Positions 11,075 through 22,067 of a stretch of DNA of 64,000 nt are shown here, piece after piece (the first letter of the stretch is position 1; every line of letters starts with the position of its first letter). Made by a program: the position numbers and the translations under genes. The notes under the pieces were generated by a model, which did no database searches, was not told where the DNA came from, and was given only the letters and a program-made list of their open reading frames with translations. The stretch spans positions 59,456,501-59,520,500 of the forward strand of contig JAZHRO010000019.1 of assembly GCA_037157565.1 (NCBI GenBank). Reading direction: 5' to 3'. The DNA is from Thalassia testudinum (lineage: Eukaryota > Streptophyta > Magnoliopsida > Alismatales > Hydrocharitaceae).

Positions 11075-11900
11075 CTATGCCAATACTAGCACATGTTAAA
11101 AATATCTTACAACAAAATATAAAATACACAAAGGCGTAGAGGAAATTGTTTGGAGGATCACAAGATAGGTCATTATATAGACATGGCCTACCTTGAACAA
11201 CGTCGTAAACTAAATGAATAGGCAATTCCACTGAAAAAACTAGATGCCAAATTCCATTTAAAAAAACATCGCTTTATAACAAGGGAGTTTGATGGTTCTA
11301 TGGAAGTTTAAAGAATGAAAGGCATCAAAATCATGATCTGATGGATGATTAACTTTATTGATTTTTTACTTTTATATTCACAAGCATACCTCCACTGGCA
11401 TTTCACTAGTCATTAGTTACATCATACAGCATTTTAAGAAAGCAACCAGTAATCAAGCCTGACAGCCTTGTCAACAAACAGAGGTTGTCAAGAACAAAAT
11501 CATTTAACAAAGAATAAGAATAATTAAATACCTCCAAAGAAAATAACCTAAAAACAAGTGAAAAAAAGTTGCATTACTATAAGTTAGCATCCATGGGAAT
11601 ACAACAGTTTGTATGTAGGAGTTTGCATCCATGCGAATGATAAGGATGCAGATGTGACTACTGGTACAAGTTATGCATACACATACCTATGTATGGAAAT
11701 ATATAAGTTTGCATGGTTAAAAGTATGTGTATATAAGTTTGTACATATGTACCATACATACAATGTGTGTTGTATACATATTACTGACTACATTTACAAA
11801 TAGTGAAGCCTATATCTCAACCATCTCATTATTTCATGAATACAACGCATTGAATAAGCCCCACACACATTTAAACCTTGCAACCTAGCATAGCCATACG
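11075..11900. other. AT-rich non-coding DNA
   Basis: No gene is seen. The short frame at 11609-11803 is made of repeated tatgta/gtttg words near 11600-11800 and has no recognisable content. Confidence 0.4.
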
Positions 11901-11905
11901 GTTAG
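11901..11905 (+). repeat. target-site duplication GTTAG (left copy)
   Basis: GTTAG lies directly before the LTR start TGTAACG and again directly after its end CGTTACA (14549-14553). This is a perfect 5-bp duplication. Confidence 0.9.
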
Positions 11906-11923
11906 TGTAACGAATGCGTGCCC

Positions 11924-12812
11924 CAGACGTCTTTTAAGACGTCTGGGAGGAGGCCCAGACGTCGGTCCAGACGTCTGGGATCACATACAGACGTCTGAAC
12001 AGACGTCTGGGATCGTTTCCAGACGTCCTGAAATCCGTTATTTTTGACACACGCGAGTCGCCTACGCGCCTGAACGCGCAGACCGCATATTCCCTCTTTC
12101 TTCTGCGGCTGCAGGCGGCCTGCCACCCCCTCTCTCCTCCTCGCGCGGCCTTAAAAGGGCCACGCCTCCCCTCCCGCCTCCACTGTCTCCTCCTTCTTCT
12201 CCTTCCTGTGCGCGAGAGCGAGCGGACGCGAGGGCGGCAGCGGCGGCCGCAGTGAGCGCGGAGGTGCGGCGTGCGAGGGCGGAGCTCTGCCGTGAGGGCG
12301 AGCTCGCCGGAGCGGCTTGGCCGGCCGGCAGAGGGCGCAGGGGGCGCGGAGCGACGCGGAGAGGGACTTGCTGCGGTCTGAGCAGCAGGAGCGCGAGGTG
12401 CGACGCGGGCGGCGTCGCGAGCGGAGGCCGAGCAGGGTCCTGATTCTGGAAAAATTTTCAGAATCAGACGTCTGGGTTGATAGCCAGACGGCAAGGTAGA
12501 CGTCTGTAAGATCATACAGACGTCTGAAAGGTGAGTTTACCGCCTTCCCCTTCCTTCCTGTCGACTGACCGTACTGAGGGAGGGAGTTGGCTGTGCGCAG
12601 GTTCGCGGATTCGCCATCCATTGCGAATCAGACGTCTGGAAGTTTTACCAGACGGCTGGAGTGACCTACAGACGTCCGGAGTGACCATCGGACGTCTGGG
12701 ATATAGGCAGACGTCCCCACGGACTTCTGGACGTCTGGGAAACCACGCTGAACAAGTAATTCTCTGATCCACTTTTTAAGACGTCTGGAAGGAGTTCCAG
12801 ACGTCTGATTTT
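11924..12812 (+). promoter_or_regulatory. array of CAGACGTCTG palindromes in the family-Y LTR
   Basis: I count 17 GACGTC hexamers, most inside CAGACGTCTGG, in under 900 bp. They form one cluster 120-230 bp upstream of the TATA-like box (11924-12028) and a second downstream (12465-12812). The GACGTC/ACGT core is the type of site bound by plant bZIP factors. Binding here is inferred. Confidence 0.75.
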
Positions 12813-13101
12813 GCACAGTATCGTCTTTTTTCGACCCGTTTAGGGCCCGTTCGGGCTCCGTTTTCCGCGATTCGAGTTGCATTCTCTTCAGAATTAATTC
12901 CTCTACTCGTCTACAGTAGCTATACACTGTTTTGAGACACTCCTTGTGTTTGATCCTTGTGATAGGACCTCGTTCAGTTGCAGTCTTGAGAGTCGCAGAG
13001 GCACGCGGGATTCCCGATCACGCCCCCATTACTCCCGTTGTACCTGGTAGAGTGGCTTTAAGTATTAATAAAATCTGTTAAAGTATGAAACCATAACTAG
13101 A

Positions 13102-13232
13102 ACCTAGGACATTGCATGAATCCTAGGAATCAGAAATATATGGAATGATAGTTCCTAGGTGTTGCATGAATCCTAGGGCCGGAAAACTAGATTGTATGAT
13201 AGATCCTAGGATATGGCATGAATCCTAGGATG
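13102..13232 (+). repeat. three tandem units of paired CCTAGG palindromes
   Basis: Three successive units of about 50 bp each hold two CCTAGG palindromes flanking a (g/t)gcatgaat core. All six palindromes are intact here. The matching place in the other solo LTR (59630-59760) has four intact and two mutated. Confidence 0.7.
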
Positions 13233-14553
13233 GAAAAACTAGTGGAATGTATAATACTGCAGTCTTGGAAAAATGGAAAGGAATATATGAAGCTGCCTGT
13301 AAATTGAATTCACAACTGCCTGTTATGAATAAAGAAACATGCTTGGGATCATGGTTTGTAAGAATGTGAAACTGGAAAGTAAGACATAAGATGTTCTGGA
13401 ACCCTACGGGGAAGTAGGAGTAGAACTCCTGGAAAGCGAATGGAATAGAATTGGGGAAGTGAGCTGGCCCTTGAGTACGGAGTACCAAGGGGAGCGACTG
13501 TCCCCCTGTTTAGTGCAGAGCTGACCTAGCCGCCCCAGGGACCCGGGGGTTAGGACTGGCCACTCTGTACCGACTTGTTGGCCCTCGTGTACGTAGTACC
13601 GAGGAGAGATAGTAGTGTTAGGAGAGTACTAGCTACCCCACGGGCCCCGGGGTTCTGCTAGCCTCCTTCACCGACTTGTTAGGCCCACTAGGGCAAACCA
13701 GGGTAGTCAGGCGAGGGTGCGCGGACTGTGGAGGGGTTGGACCCCTGTTACTGAGAGGGCTCTGCCCTGGTTCCGTGCTGTGCTTTGGGCGCACCCGTTA
13801 ATGGAAACGACTGACCGCGTGCCAGTGCGGGCTAGCTACCTGTGCGTTTATCACGCGTGCCGTAGTCACCGTTACGTCTGTCAGTGACCTTGGGGTGGTT
13901 GACTGAGGGTAGGATCACCACGGGGGACTCTCCCGGCCAGGAGAGCACCACGTGCTACTTCTACTTTTGGAAAAGACTGCAATCAAGATCGTTCCCACGA
14001 GGACATTCGAGATCAAGTAAAGGACCTGAGAAATAAATGAAATAGTGAGAAAAATTGAAAGATGTGAATAAAGGAAGTAATAGAACATAACAGCTACTGT
14101 ACACTCTACTGTTGCCTTTAGTTAGTTTGCCACTCTACTCAGCGTTTTGCTGACGTGTTACACTCGTTACCTTTTTCAGGACCAGGTGTTGAGCAGCCAG
14201 GGTCGGCGGCTGCAAAGGGCGCTGGGCCAAGTAGGGTCCAGTAGAGTTTACCACAGTCCTTGTACCTCTTTTGTTTCTGTTTTAGTGAGTAGTTTTTTTG
14301 TTTCCGCTGTACTTTCTTTACCTGCCGTTCTTGTTATATGATAAATGTTGTTTTACTGTTGTGGAGGTACCTACTGTAGTAATTTCTTTCCTTACTGCTG
14401 TACTTTCTTACTGTTAGTTATATTCATGCTGAATGTGGTTTATTTTACTGTCTTTTGGTTACTTCCTCGTTGGACGACTAGGTCTTGGGATTAGTCGAGT
14501 CGGTCCGGTTCTTGTGTCTCGTAGGGACTCGGGAACCAGGTCGTTACAGTTAG

Positions 14554-15190
14554 AGCATAGAGGTCTTTTGGTGTTAGCACCATGACTAACACCAAAGATT
14601 CCACCGCTTAGCTAGGGTTGGTGGTGGAAAGGGGAAGTGGAGATGATGGGGGTAAGGGCAGAAGGGGGAGTGGAAGGGAAGTACGAAAGATGGTCACTTG
14701 CACACAGTTCTCTCAACAAAAGAAATTATTAGTTTACCTACTTTTGTACACTTCCAACCATTCTATTGATTTTGGTCAATGGCTCATTGCACAGGGCCTC
14801 ACTGTTGGCACCCAACTTGTTATCCTCAATTTACAACCATGGATTGGTATAGCCACCTATAAAAACACACCGTTGCTGCTGATTACCATAGCTGCTTGTT
14901 GATTGAAAGAGCTCCCTTATTTGAAACATATGTGTTGGAGCAATAACCTAACAGTGCAATTGATTTTTTGGGAGGGTCAAGTTGCTAAAGTTGCTGGAGC
15001 ATGGGTGGTATCGATGCCTATGAAAGTAATTGGTGATGGTAACACCATCATTCTCTTTATCTAACTTAATTTGACTAAATTCCAAAGCTAATTTCACCTA
15101 ATTGACACATTAAAGGGTATAATTCAATCGGGGCTAAATCAAGAGGAATTACACTAAATTGGGTTAATTCAATCAAGGGTGAAATTGTCG
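14554..15190. other. flank of the solo LTR with an 11-bp-stem hairpin
   Basis: A hairpin at 14566-14597 has stems TTTGGTGTTAG / CTAACACCAAA. It resembles the GGTCACGG hairpins at 9.66-9.81 kb and may be the other side of the same interrupted DNA element. A 94-codon frame at 14618-14902 has no recognisable motif. Nothing else is supported. Confidence 0.4.
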
Positions 15191-17753
15191 TTTAAGAAAT
15201 GCGTTGTAGTATAGGATAAAATTGCTCAAATCATTTAAATTTATATGTTCAGATTCAGGAAGTAGAGTCCGAGGTCAAATACAGGGAGTAAGTATGCATT
15301 GGAAATTCACCAATCTTAAGAAATGTAAGCAATTTGAAAGCAATAATTAATAAAAAATGATATTTCAATAAGATCAGAATAATAGTACAAAAATATTGGG
15401 TTAAAATGGTGATTTATATCACCGAATTAACCCTTAAGTTTCAAGCTCACAACCACTTAAATATTTGAACAGCAATAGCAATCAAGTATCTCAGCAATTA
15501 TTAGAACCAAGCACAGGAGCAACCAATCAATCAACAGAGCTAAGGCACAGACACCTTAAACCTTCACGCCTCAGAAGAGCAAGTCACAGCAGCAACAGAG
15601 GAGCATGAGGCTCACAAGAGTAATGCACAAGGGCCTCACTAAGCCTTCAGTGACTAAGTCCTGAGAGGAGATGAGGGCTTAAGAGCAAAACCCTCCCTTG
15701 CCCCTCTCTCTCTTTGATTCTCTTTCTTCTCTGTCAATTCAAACCCGGGTGAACAGTACTGGGTAATTGGGTATACGGTCAGAGGTCCAGACCCGACAGC
15801 GTGAAGGTGGGTGAGGAGTGTGCAGAGTTATGAGAGGGACCCGACCCCTCTATGCATAGGCAAGTAGTAAGGGTCATGAATTCCCTTTATGCACAGTCGT
15901 GAACCTTTCGATTAACGATGTGGGACTATCCTTCCCGTTGTCCTTTGTAACGTAGTAGCAGGAGATGAAGCCTCAAATCAGAGATGAAGTTGTGGCTATG
16001 CTGTCCAATTGATTGCCTAGAAGAGCACCTGGGAGTCGTCTGCAGCACCTAGAGCTGGATTCGCGAGCGATTGAGGCTGGAGAACTGTAGTCAAGGTTGG
16101 AGAAGTCGGGGGTGGCAGCGGCGCTTCGGCTGTCACCTTAAAAGGAGAAGACGACCTAAATGCCCCAATCAGTATGTTTAGGAGAATCGTTGTGTGAAGG
16201 CAAACGTGCTGGTGGTGGTTTGAGGGTGTGTGGGTGCTTGTGGACGTCCAGCGAAATCGAGAAAGGAGTGCGGTGAAGCTCGAGCTCGGTGGTGTGTGTG
16301 CATGGACAATCCCCTCAATTTCTTGAGGGTTTTGGTCGTGTGGACACGACGAAGCTTTTGAGACCGGTAGGGAGAGATTTGCTGCAGTGTGGTGGATTCG
16401 CGAGGTCACCGGTGGTACGCTAGAGACATGGAAGATGACAGTGGTATGAGCGTGAGGGTGTGCTAAAGCGGGTGTTGGGTGTGTGAATTGGGTCAGAGGG
16501 AGATGAGGAGTCGAATAAAGGAGGTTGCAAATGACAAGAGGGCGAAGGTGACGCCAGCTATGATTGGTCGATGCCAGAGACAAAGGAGGCTTTAGGAGAA
16601 GAACGACGATGTCTGAAGGGAGAGGAAGCCCTTCGTAGGTATGGAAAGGAATGAATGAAATTGGGGAAGGCAAACCTACTAGCTATATTACATGGCATCA
16701 GGCGAGGAGACCAGAGGAAGGTCCTTGGAGTAGGCCGGAGGTAGGGAAGATGGATGATTTTTGGGCCTAGAACTCACTAAGGAGTTCGGCTTTGCGATGG
16801 AGGTGCTTTTATAGAGCTTTAGGCAAGCTTCTAAGCTTGGAAACAAGCTTGAGAAGCTTGAATTTTTAGAGAAAGAGATCCTTGAAATCTACAAGTTCGC
16901 ATGAGCTTCACGAGATGAATTGGATCCCAAGACAAGGTTTAGGTGATTAAGGACTTCCTCGAGATCATTCCTTCGAATTTTAGAAGGATTTAATCAAGAA
17001 ATTAGGGAGGAATCCTTGATTGAAGGCTGGTGTTAATGGGTTCACACTGTTAATGTTAATAGAGATCTTTTTAAAGAAAATGATGAGAAGTTAGGGGGCT
17101 AAATGCAAATATTACGAAAGTTAGGGGCTTAAGTGTAAAAATATAGTTTAAATGGACTAAAATGCAAACTAGGTCAAGTGGACTCTGATTAGACCTAAAT
17201 TTTGGTACAAATCAAATTTGGACTCAAGGAATCTGATGGTGAATTCAGATTTATGTTTTGACAAAGTTTGACTAGGAAATTTATGTAAAAACCTAAATTA
17301 AGGCAGAACTGTGTCTGTAACTCTACTTATGGTTGAAAAGGGTTCCAATGGTCAACACAAGGATACCAAACCTTATGGAATATTTTTATATGAATATTAG
17401 AAGGTTTAGATGGATTTTATCCTGACCAAAACCTCAGTAATTTAAGTAGGGTCTGAAATTAGGGTTTTGGGTACTATCTTATTTCTTGCAATGCGCGAAA
17501 CCCCGTTTTTATCGGCATGGACCCACTTATTAGTCTTTAATGCTCAATTGACCTTTATTTCACCCCTAAAAAACTCCTTGGTTATTTTGTGTTCATGATA
17601 TGCTGTTAAAATTATAGAATTAACCCTAGTTTCATGTTCTCTTCCCAAAATAGCCTGAAGTGGAGTTACAAACCTCAGATGGTTATGTAGGAGCATTTTA
17701 TCTTTTAAACCTGTAAAAGTGGCCAGTTAGGTCCTATGATGGTATTCCCATCA
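15191..17753 (-). repeat. 3' LTR of Athila-type element D
   Basis: On the minus strand the LTR starts TGATGGGAATACC at 17753, right after the polypurine tract. It aligns with LTR-B (56.5-58.4 kb) over most of its length. A TATA box, CTATAAAAGC, lies on the minus strand (plus 16805-16814). The gttgtagtata element shared with other Athila LTRs lies at 15202-15212 near its end. The left boundary is approximate. The 218-codon frame at 16017-16673 is a proline/threonine-rich chance frame. Confidence 0.65.
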
Positions 17754-19343
17754 TACCCCCATGCCTAACTTTTTTAGTCCCTTAGCAAATATCCTATGAA
17801 TCAAAACCAGGTCTCTAGGTCGGATGTAACCATTAGAATGACTTACTCAGCTGCATCTCTAGAAATTAGATCAAAATACCAATAATAGGCCTAGAGGTAC
17901 TCCAGTACCAGCCAAGATCCAGACCTGACCAGCTTCAGCTTGAGTCTGCCGCAGAGGTTTCTAAGGCTTGTAGAAACTGCCTAGAGGTTCATTGACCCCA
18001 GCGGTTAAAGCACCCATGCGTAGATGTAACATGCTTAAGTTCAGTTTGCCAGTGCATTTTTATAAGAGAGAGATAGAGAAGGTTTTTCATTTGTAGATTT
18101 TTCTCTCTTTTCTTTTTAAATTTCCATAGAGTCAACCTCGAATTAACCCTAAACACAGTTTGTATTAGATTCCTTGTCCTCACCATCAATCCTAGAAGGG
18201 TCCTTGGCTTTCGACGCTTCAGGATAGCATTGCCCATGGCAACCCCTAGAACCTTAGCTTTTGACACTTCGAGATAATGCCACCCATGATGTTCAGTAGC
18301 TAAATTCAGGCCCTAGCGATCTACATTTCAAGATAATCTCTTCCATGGCACCTGAACCAGCATAAGGTGCTTACATGCCCCCGGTAGGATATTGAGATAT
18401 CCTAGGAGACAAGCACTGAGGAGACAATATGTTATTGCGCATCTTCAAGGGGAATTTCCCACCTTTCCACGTCAGGAACTCGCCCAATCAACTTGTGTTA
18501 TCAAACCGCTCCTATGCTAGATCTTTGAGATGGCTTTTCAGAACTGAACACTTTTGGCATGATTTTTCTTTATTGAGCCACTAAACTAGACTTAGTGTGT
18601 GATTTTTGGGTGCTTAGGTTACCAAGTCCCGCAAACCAGAGGGCAGACAACGAGGATGAATAATCCATAAGCATTAGACCTACTACATCAGCTTCGCACT
18701 TTCCTCAACTTCTTGAGGATTAATCAGATCTTAACAAATACATGAATGTTTAAACCCTAAAAATAGATCCAAGAGGCCTAAGGTCGGTACTCATCACTAA
18801 TCTCCTAAGTTTTAGCCTTCCAGTTCTTAATTCCTCATCCGATTCAACCTAGAAGTTAGGTAAGTTCCCTACTCAGTTTTAAGGGACTCATTTTTTTCTT
18901 TTCTTTTTGTTTGCTCCTTTTTTTTCTCTTTTTCTTTTCTTCTCCTCTTTTCATTCAGTTCAAAATGACCTCTCCTCTCCTCTTTTCTCCTCTTGTTTTT
19001 TCAATTGAAACCCTTCCATGCATTGATTTTCACAATATTTTGGACTTTAATACCCCCCCATGCCTAAGATTTACAATTTCCTCATTGTAAATTAAGTGGG
19101 TTCGAGTTTAATTCAAATCGTACATTAGAATAGGTGGATGGTGAATGAATCAGAATGACTATTGCAAATAATTTCTAGCTCTAATACAAGTATCAAAGGT
19201 GGAGTCGACTGTTTTAATGGACAAACCCTAAAGTGTAATATGAATTCAACAAAGGGATATGTCAGGAAGGTTTCAGGTTTTTTCAAAGATGATGGGTTGC
19301 CTCCTGTTAAGCGCTAAGCTTAATGCCGTTAACTGGGCGCAAT
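17754..19343 (-). mobile_element. 3' non-coding segment of element D
   Basis: It contains, in minus order, the GGGAGGCAACCC-type motif (19294-19314, one mismatch), an internal polypurine-like tract (19052-19065), a T-rich run (about 18893-18960), the hairpin TAGGATAT-tgag-ATATCCTA near 18391-18410, three degenerate repeats near 18185-18355, and the terminal polypurine tract (17756-17768). It is homologous to 61112-62700 (same strand) and to 36212-37056 (opposite strand). No gene is present. Confidence 0.65.
19339..19343 (+). repeat. target-site duplication of Z (GCAAT; right copy GTAAT at 27031-27035)
   Basis: The five bases before the 5' LTR of Z and the five after its 3' LTR differ only by a C/T transition. 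Removing Z joins the integrase end of D (27041) to the 3' segment of D, which confirms the insertion. Confidence 0.75.
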
Positions 19344-20970
19344 TGATTACACAGCAATCATGCAACCTAAATTACTTGAATTAAGCTAGATTCTAGCATA
19401 ACTTAGGAATAATGCATTCATAGGCATCGTAATTTGCATAATAGCTAGTTTATTAGTCATCTAGATAATATCATCATTTTATGTACTAATAAGAAATGAT
19501 TTTAATCACGTATGATTCAAAGCGACGGATGTCATATCAGACCATACAGATTTAATCAAAACAACAATGGGAGTCCAACGCTTCCGAAATCATCTTGATT
19601 AGACAACCAGAGCATCATGAGTAGTCCATAAAAGAATGGAAATAATGGAGTCAAAGGACAAAGATTCAAGCCTCAGATGAAGAAGATGGATCCAGATCAA
19701 CTATCGTAGTCCAACGATGCAAAAATCAACTCAATCAGAGATCTACATCACCAGATACAAGGAAAAGAAGATGGACGGGCCATGATGGCACCACATGGTG
19801 CCATCACAGCTGCCCCCTCATCGTCATGCCATCTGAGAAGGCTACCCTCGCATGTTGTGGGCTGTTGGATGAGGGATCTTCATCCAACGGCCAAGAATAA
19901 GTTACCTTAAAATAAAAAATGCAACAAACCAAAGCACAACGCAGTGGTTCATACCTTCGCTCGCAAGTAAGTGATGCACGCTTGATCCACACCGTGCGAG
20001 AAATCAGGAAAATGTCAGGCGCGGGTGCTATTGGCCATTGGATGGCAAGCGGAGCGTGCAGATGTGACCGCGTGGTGTGATTTGAGCGCACTGCAGCTGA
20101 ATGATGGATCCCACACGCGCGTAACTCGCGAACTCACGCGTTTCCTTTGTCGTGAAGGAGATGTGAACGTGCGTTTAAGCCATCCGATAGTAAGATCGAT
20201 GGCTGATGATTAGGTGCTAAAAAGAGGTGAGTGGGAGCACGAAGAAGAGAAGCGAGAGCGCATGGAGGAGTGGGAGTCGTGTGATCGTGGATCAAGGGCT
20301 CTGGGCGAGCCACGTGTCAGCACGAGGTTAAATCATAGTGATAAGAAGGCTTTTGAAGGTGTTTTAAGGCCTAATCAGGTCCATTATCACCTGATTGACA
20401 GATTTGATTAATCCTAAGGTTCTTGCACTAGATAAAGGGCTAAAATGCCCACTTTGCCGCTCATTAAAACTACAAAAGAAGGACTAGGGCCCCCTAGTTA
20501 AAGGCATCTCTTCCATCAACTCTTGCTATCAACCTCTTCTTCCACCTTCTACGATTTCTCGCTTCTGCCTCTCTGCAACTCCGACCTTGATCCTGGCGCT
20601 TTGGATCTGAGGTGCTACCGCATCTCGCACAAGCATCCTTCAAGTGACGTCGTGTCTCTGCCTCCTATCTCTCTCTCTCTCCCTCTCTCTTTCTATCTAT
20701 CTGCTATTTATCTGTTTCTATTAGCATTTTCTATTGTGGAAAACTCTATCTAATTGCAATAAAATTCTGATTCTCTGGATGGCTGCTTTATACATATATA
20801 CATATATATCTAGTTAGAATTAGTTTTATTGAAAAGCTCCTGCAAAAATCAAGATTGCTTGCCTGTGAACGACCCAGCACTTACCGGAGTTTATAACTTT
20901 ATTTGTCGACGTGTTTTCACATTATACTACAAATAAATAATCTTTTAAAACATGATTTATGTGCCGGACA
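19344..20970 (+). repeat. 5' LTR of Athila-type element Z
   Basis: It starts TGATTACACAGC and ends GCCGGACA, 1627 bp, immediately before a primer-binding site. The TATA position reads TACAAAAG (20471-20478), whereas the 3' LTR keeps TATAAAAG (26524-26531). A CT-rich microsatellite lies at about 20662-20705. Short frames inside are not genes. Confidence 0.85.
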
Positions 20971-20973
20971 AGT

Positions 20974-20990
20974 TGGCGCCGTTGTCGGGA
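20974..20990 (+). other. primer-binding site, tRNA-Asp type (Z)
   Basis: TGGCGCCGTTGTCGGGA lies 3 nt after the LTR end. It is complementary, with one mismatch, to the 3' end expected for plant tRNA-Asp, the usual primer of Athila elements. Confidence 0.85.
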
Positions 20991-22067
20991 AGGTCACTTC
21001 TCAGTAAAAAGATGGTAGCCAAGGTATTGCAGAGTGGATTGTATTGGCCGTCTTTATTCTGTGACTCATACAACTTGTGTAAGTCATGTATCAATTGCCA
21101 AACTCTAGGAAACATGACCAGGAAGGACATGATGCCCCTAAATCCAGTCCTTGAAGTTGAAATCTTTGATGTTTGGAGCATTGATTTTATGGGACCTTTT
21201 ACCAATTCATTTAGACACCTGTACATTCTGGTGGTAGTTGATTATGTATCCAAATGGATTGAGGCCATCTCGACCTGAACCAATGATCATAAAGTGGTCA
21301 TGGATTTTGTAAAGAAGAACATCTTTAGTCGGTTCAGTGTGCCCAAAGCTCTGATTAGTGATGGCAGGTCCCATTTCACTCACAACCAACTTAGGACCTT
21401 ACTAGCCAAGTATGGAGTTACTCACAGAATCTCTACTCCATACCATCCGCAGACCAACGGACAAGCTGAAATCTCCAATTGAGAAATTAAAAAGATCCTT
21501 CAAAAGATGGTCCACCTGAATTGGAAGGATTGGTCTACCAAATTGGATGATGCTCTCTGGGCCTACCAGACTGCGTATAAAACTCCGATTGGAATGTCTC
21601 CATTCTGTCTGGTCTACGAAAAATCTTGTCATCTGCCTGTTGAGCTTGAACATAAAGCTTATTGGGCAATCAGAACATTTAACTTAGATCTCGATTGATC
21701 TGGATGACAAAGAAAACTCCAATTGATTGAATTGGATGAAATTCAGAATGATGCTTATGAGAGCGTAAGAATCTATAAGAATAGGACAAAAGCTTTACAT
21801 GATAAGGACATCTCTAGAAAAAGCTTTGTCCTTAATCAAAAGGTTTGGTTATTTGATGCACGCTTGAAACTCTTTTCGGGAAAATTAAGATCCAAGTGGA
21901 CAGGTCCCTTCATTGTAAGAAAAGTCTACCCTCAAGGAGATGTGCTTATCCTAGATCCCAAGACCGACCATGAGACAAAGGTGAATGGTCAGAGATTGAA
22001 GCCTTATATCATGCAAAATTGTGATCCCATTCTTGATGGTCACATCAACCTTCTGGAATCTTCTTAA
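20991..22067 (+). pseudogene. Athila-type integrase of Z, decayed, fused to the primer site
   Basis: It begins inside the zinc-binding region (MVAKVLQSGLYWPS, then CKSCINCQ; the two histidines are missing). The catalytic core shows IDFMGPF (first Asp), ISDGRSHF (second Asp) and HPQTNGQAE (Glu), then [20 protein letters not shown] and the Athila C-terminus (RKSFVLNQKV, KLRSKWTGPF, VNGQRLKPY) ending at a TAA. In-frame TGA stops interrupt it near 21279, 21481, 21696 and 21705. Gag, protease, reverse transcriptase and RNase H are absent: the primer site is joined straight to integrase, so a large deletion removed them. The element could not move by itself. Confidence 0.85.

Larger units (their letters stand above)
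11906..14548 (+). repeat. solo LTR, family Y (Tekay/Del-type Ty3/gypsy)
   Basis: This 2643-bp LTR starts TGTAACGA and ends TCGTTACA, with GTTAG on both sides and no internal region. It is therefore a solo LTR left by LTR-LTR recombination. Its 3' part matches the LTR next to the primer site of the Tekay-type element (39-40.65 kb), and the whole is nearly identical to 58431-61111. A TATA-like TTAAAAGG lies at 12151. The GC-rich block 12050-12450 gives long arginine/alanine/proline frames on both strands that are composition artefacts. Confidence 0.9.

Noticed and set aside
11924..12030. Regularly spaced CAGACGTCTG words as a CRISPR-like or satellite array
   Set aside because: The units are short palindromes with irregular spacing inside an LTR with a target-site duplication. 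There is no spacer/repeat structure, and the organism is a plant.
16017..16673. 218-codon minus-strand open frame
   Set aside because: It lies wholly inside LTR-D, is rich in P, S, T and H, and has no recognisable motif.
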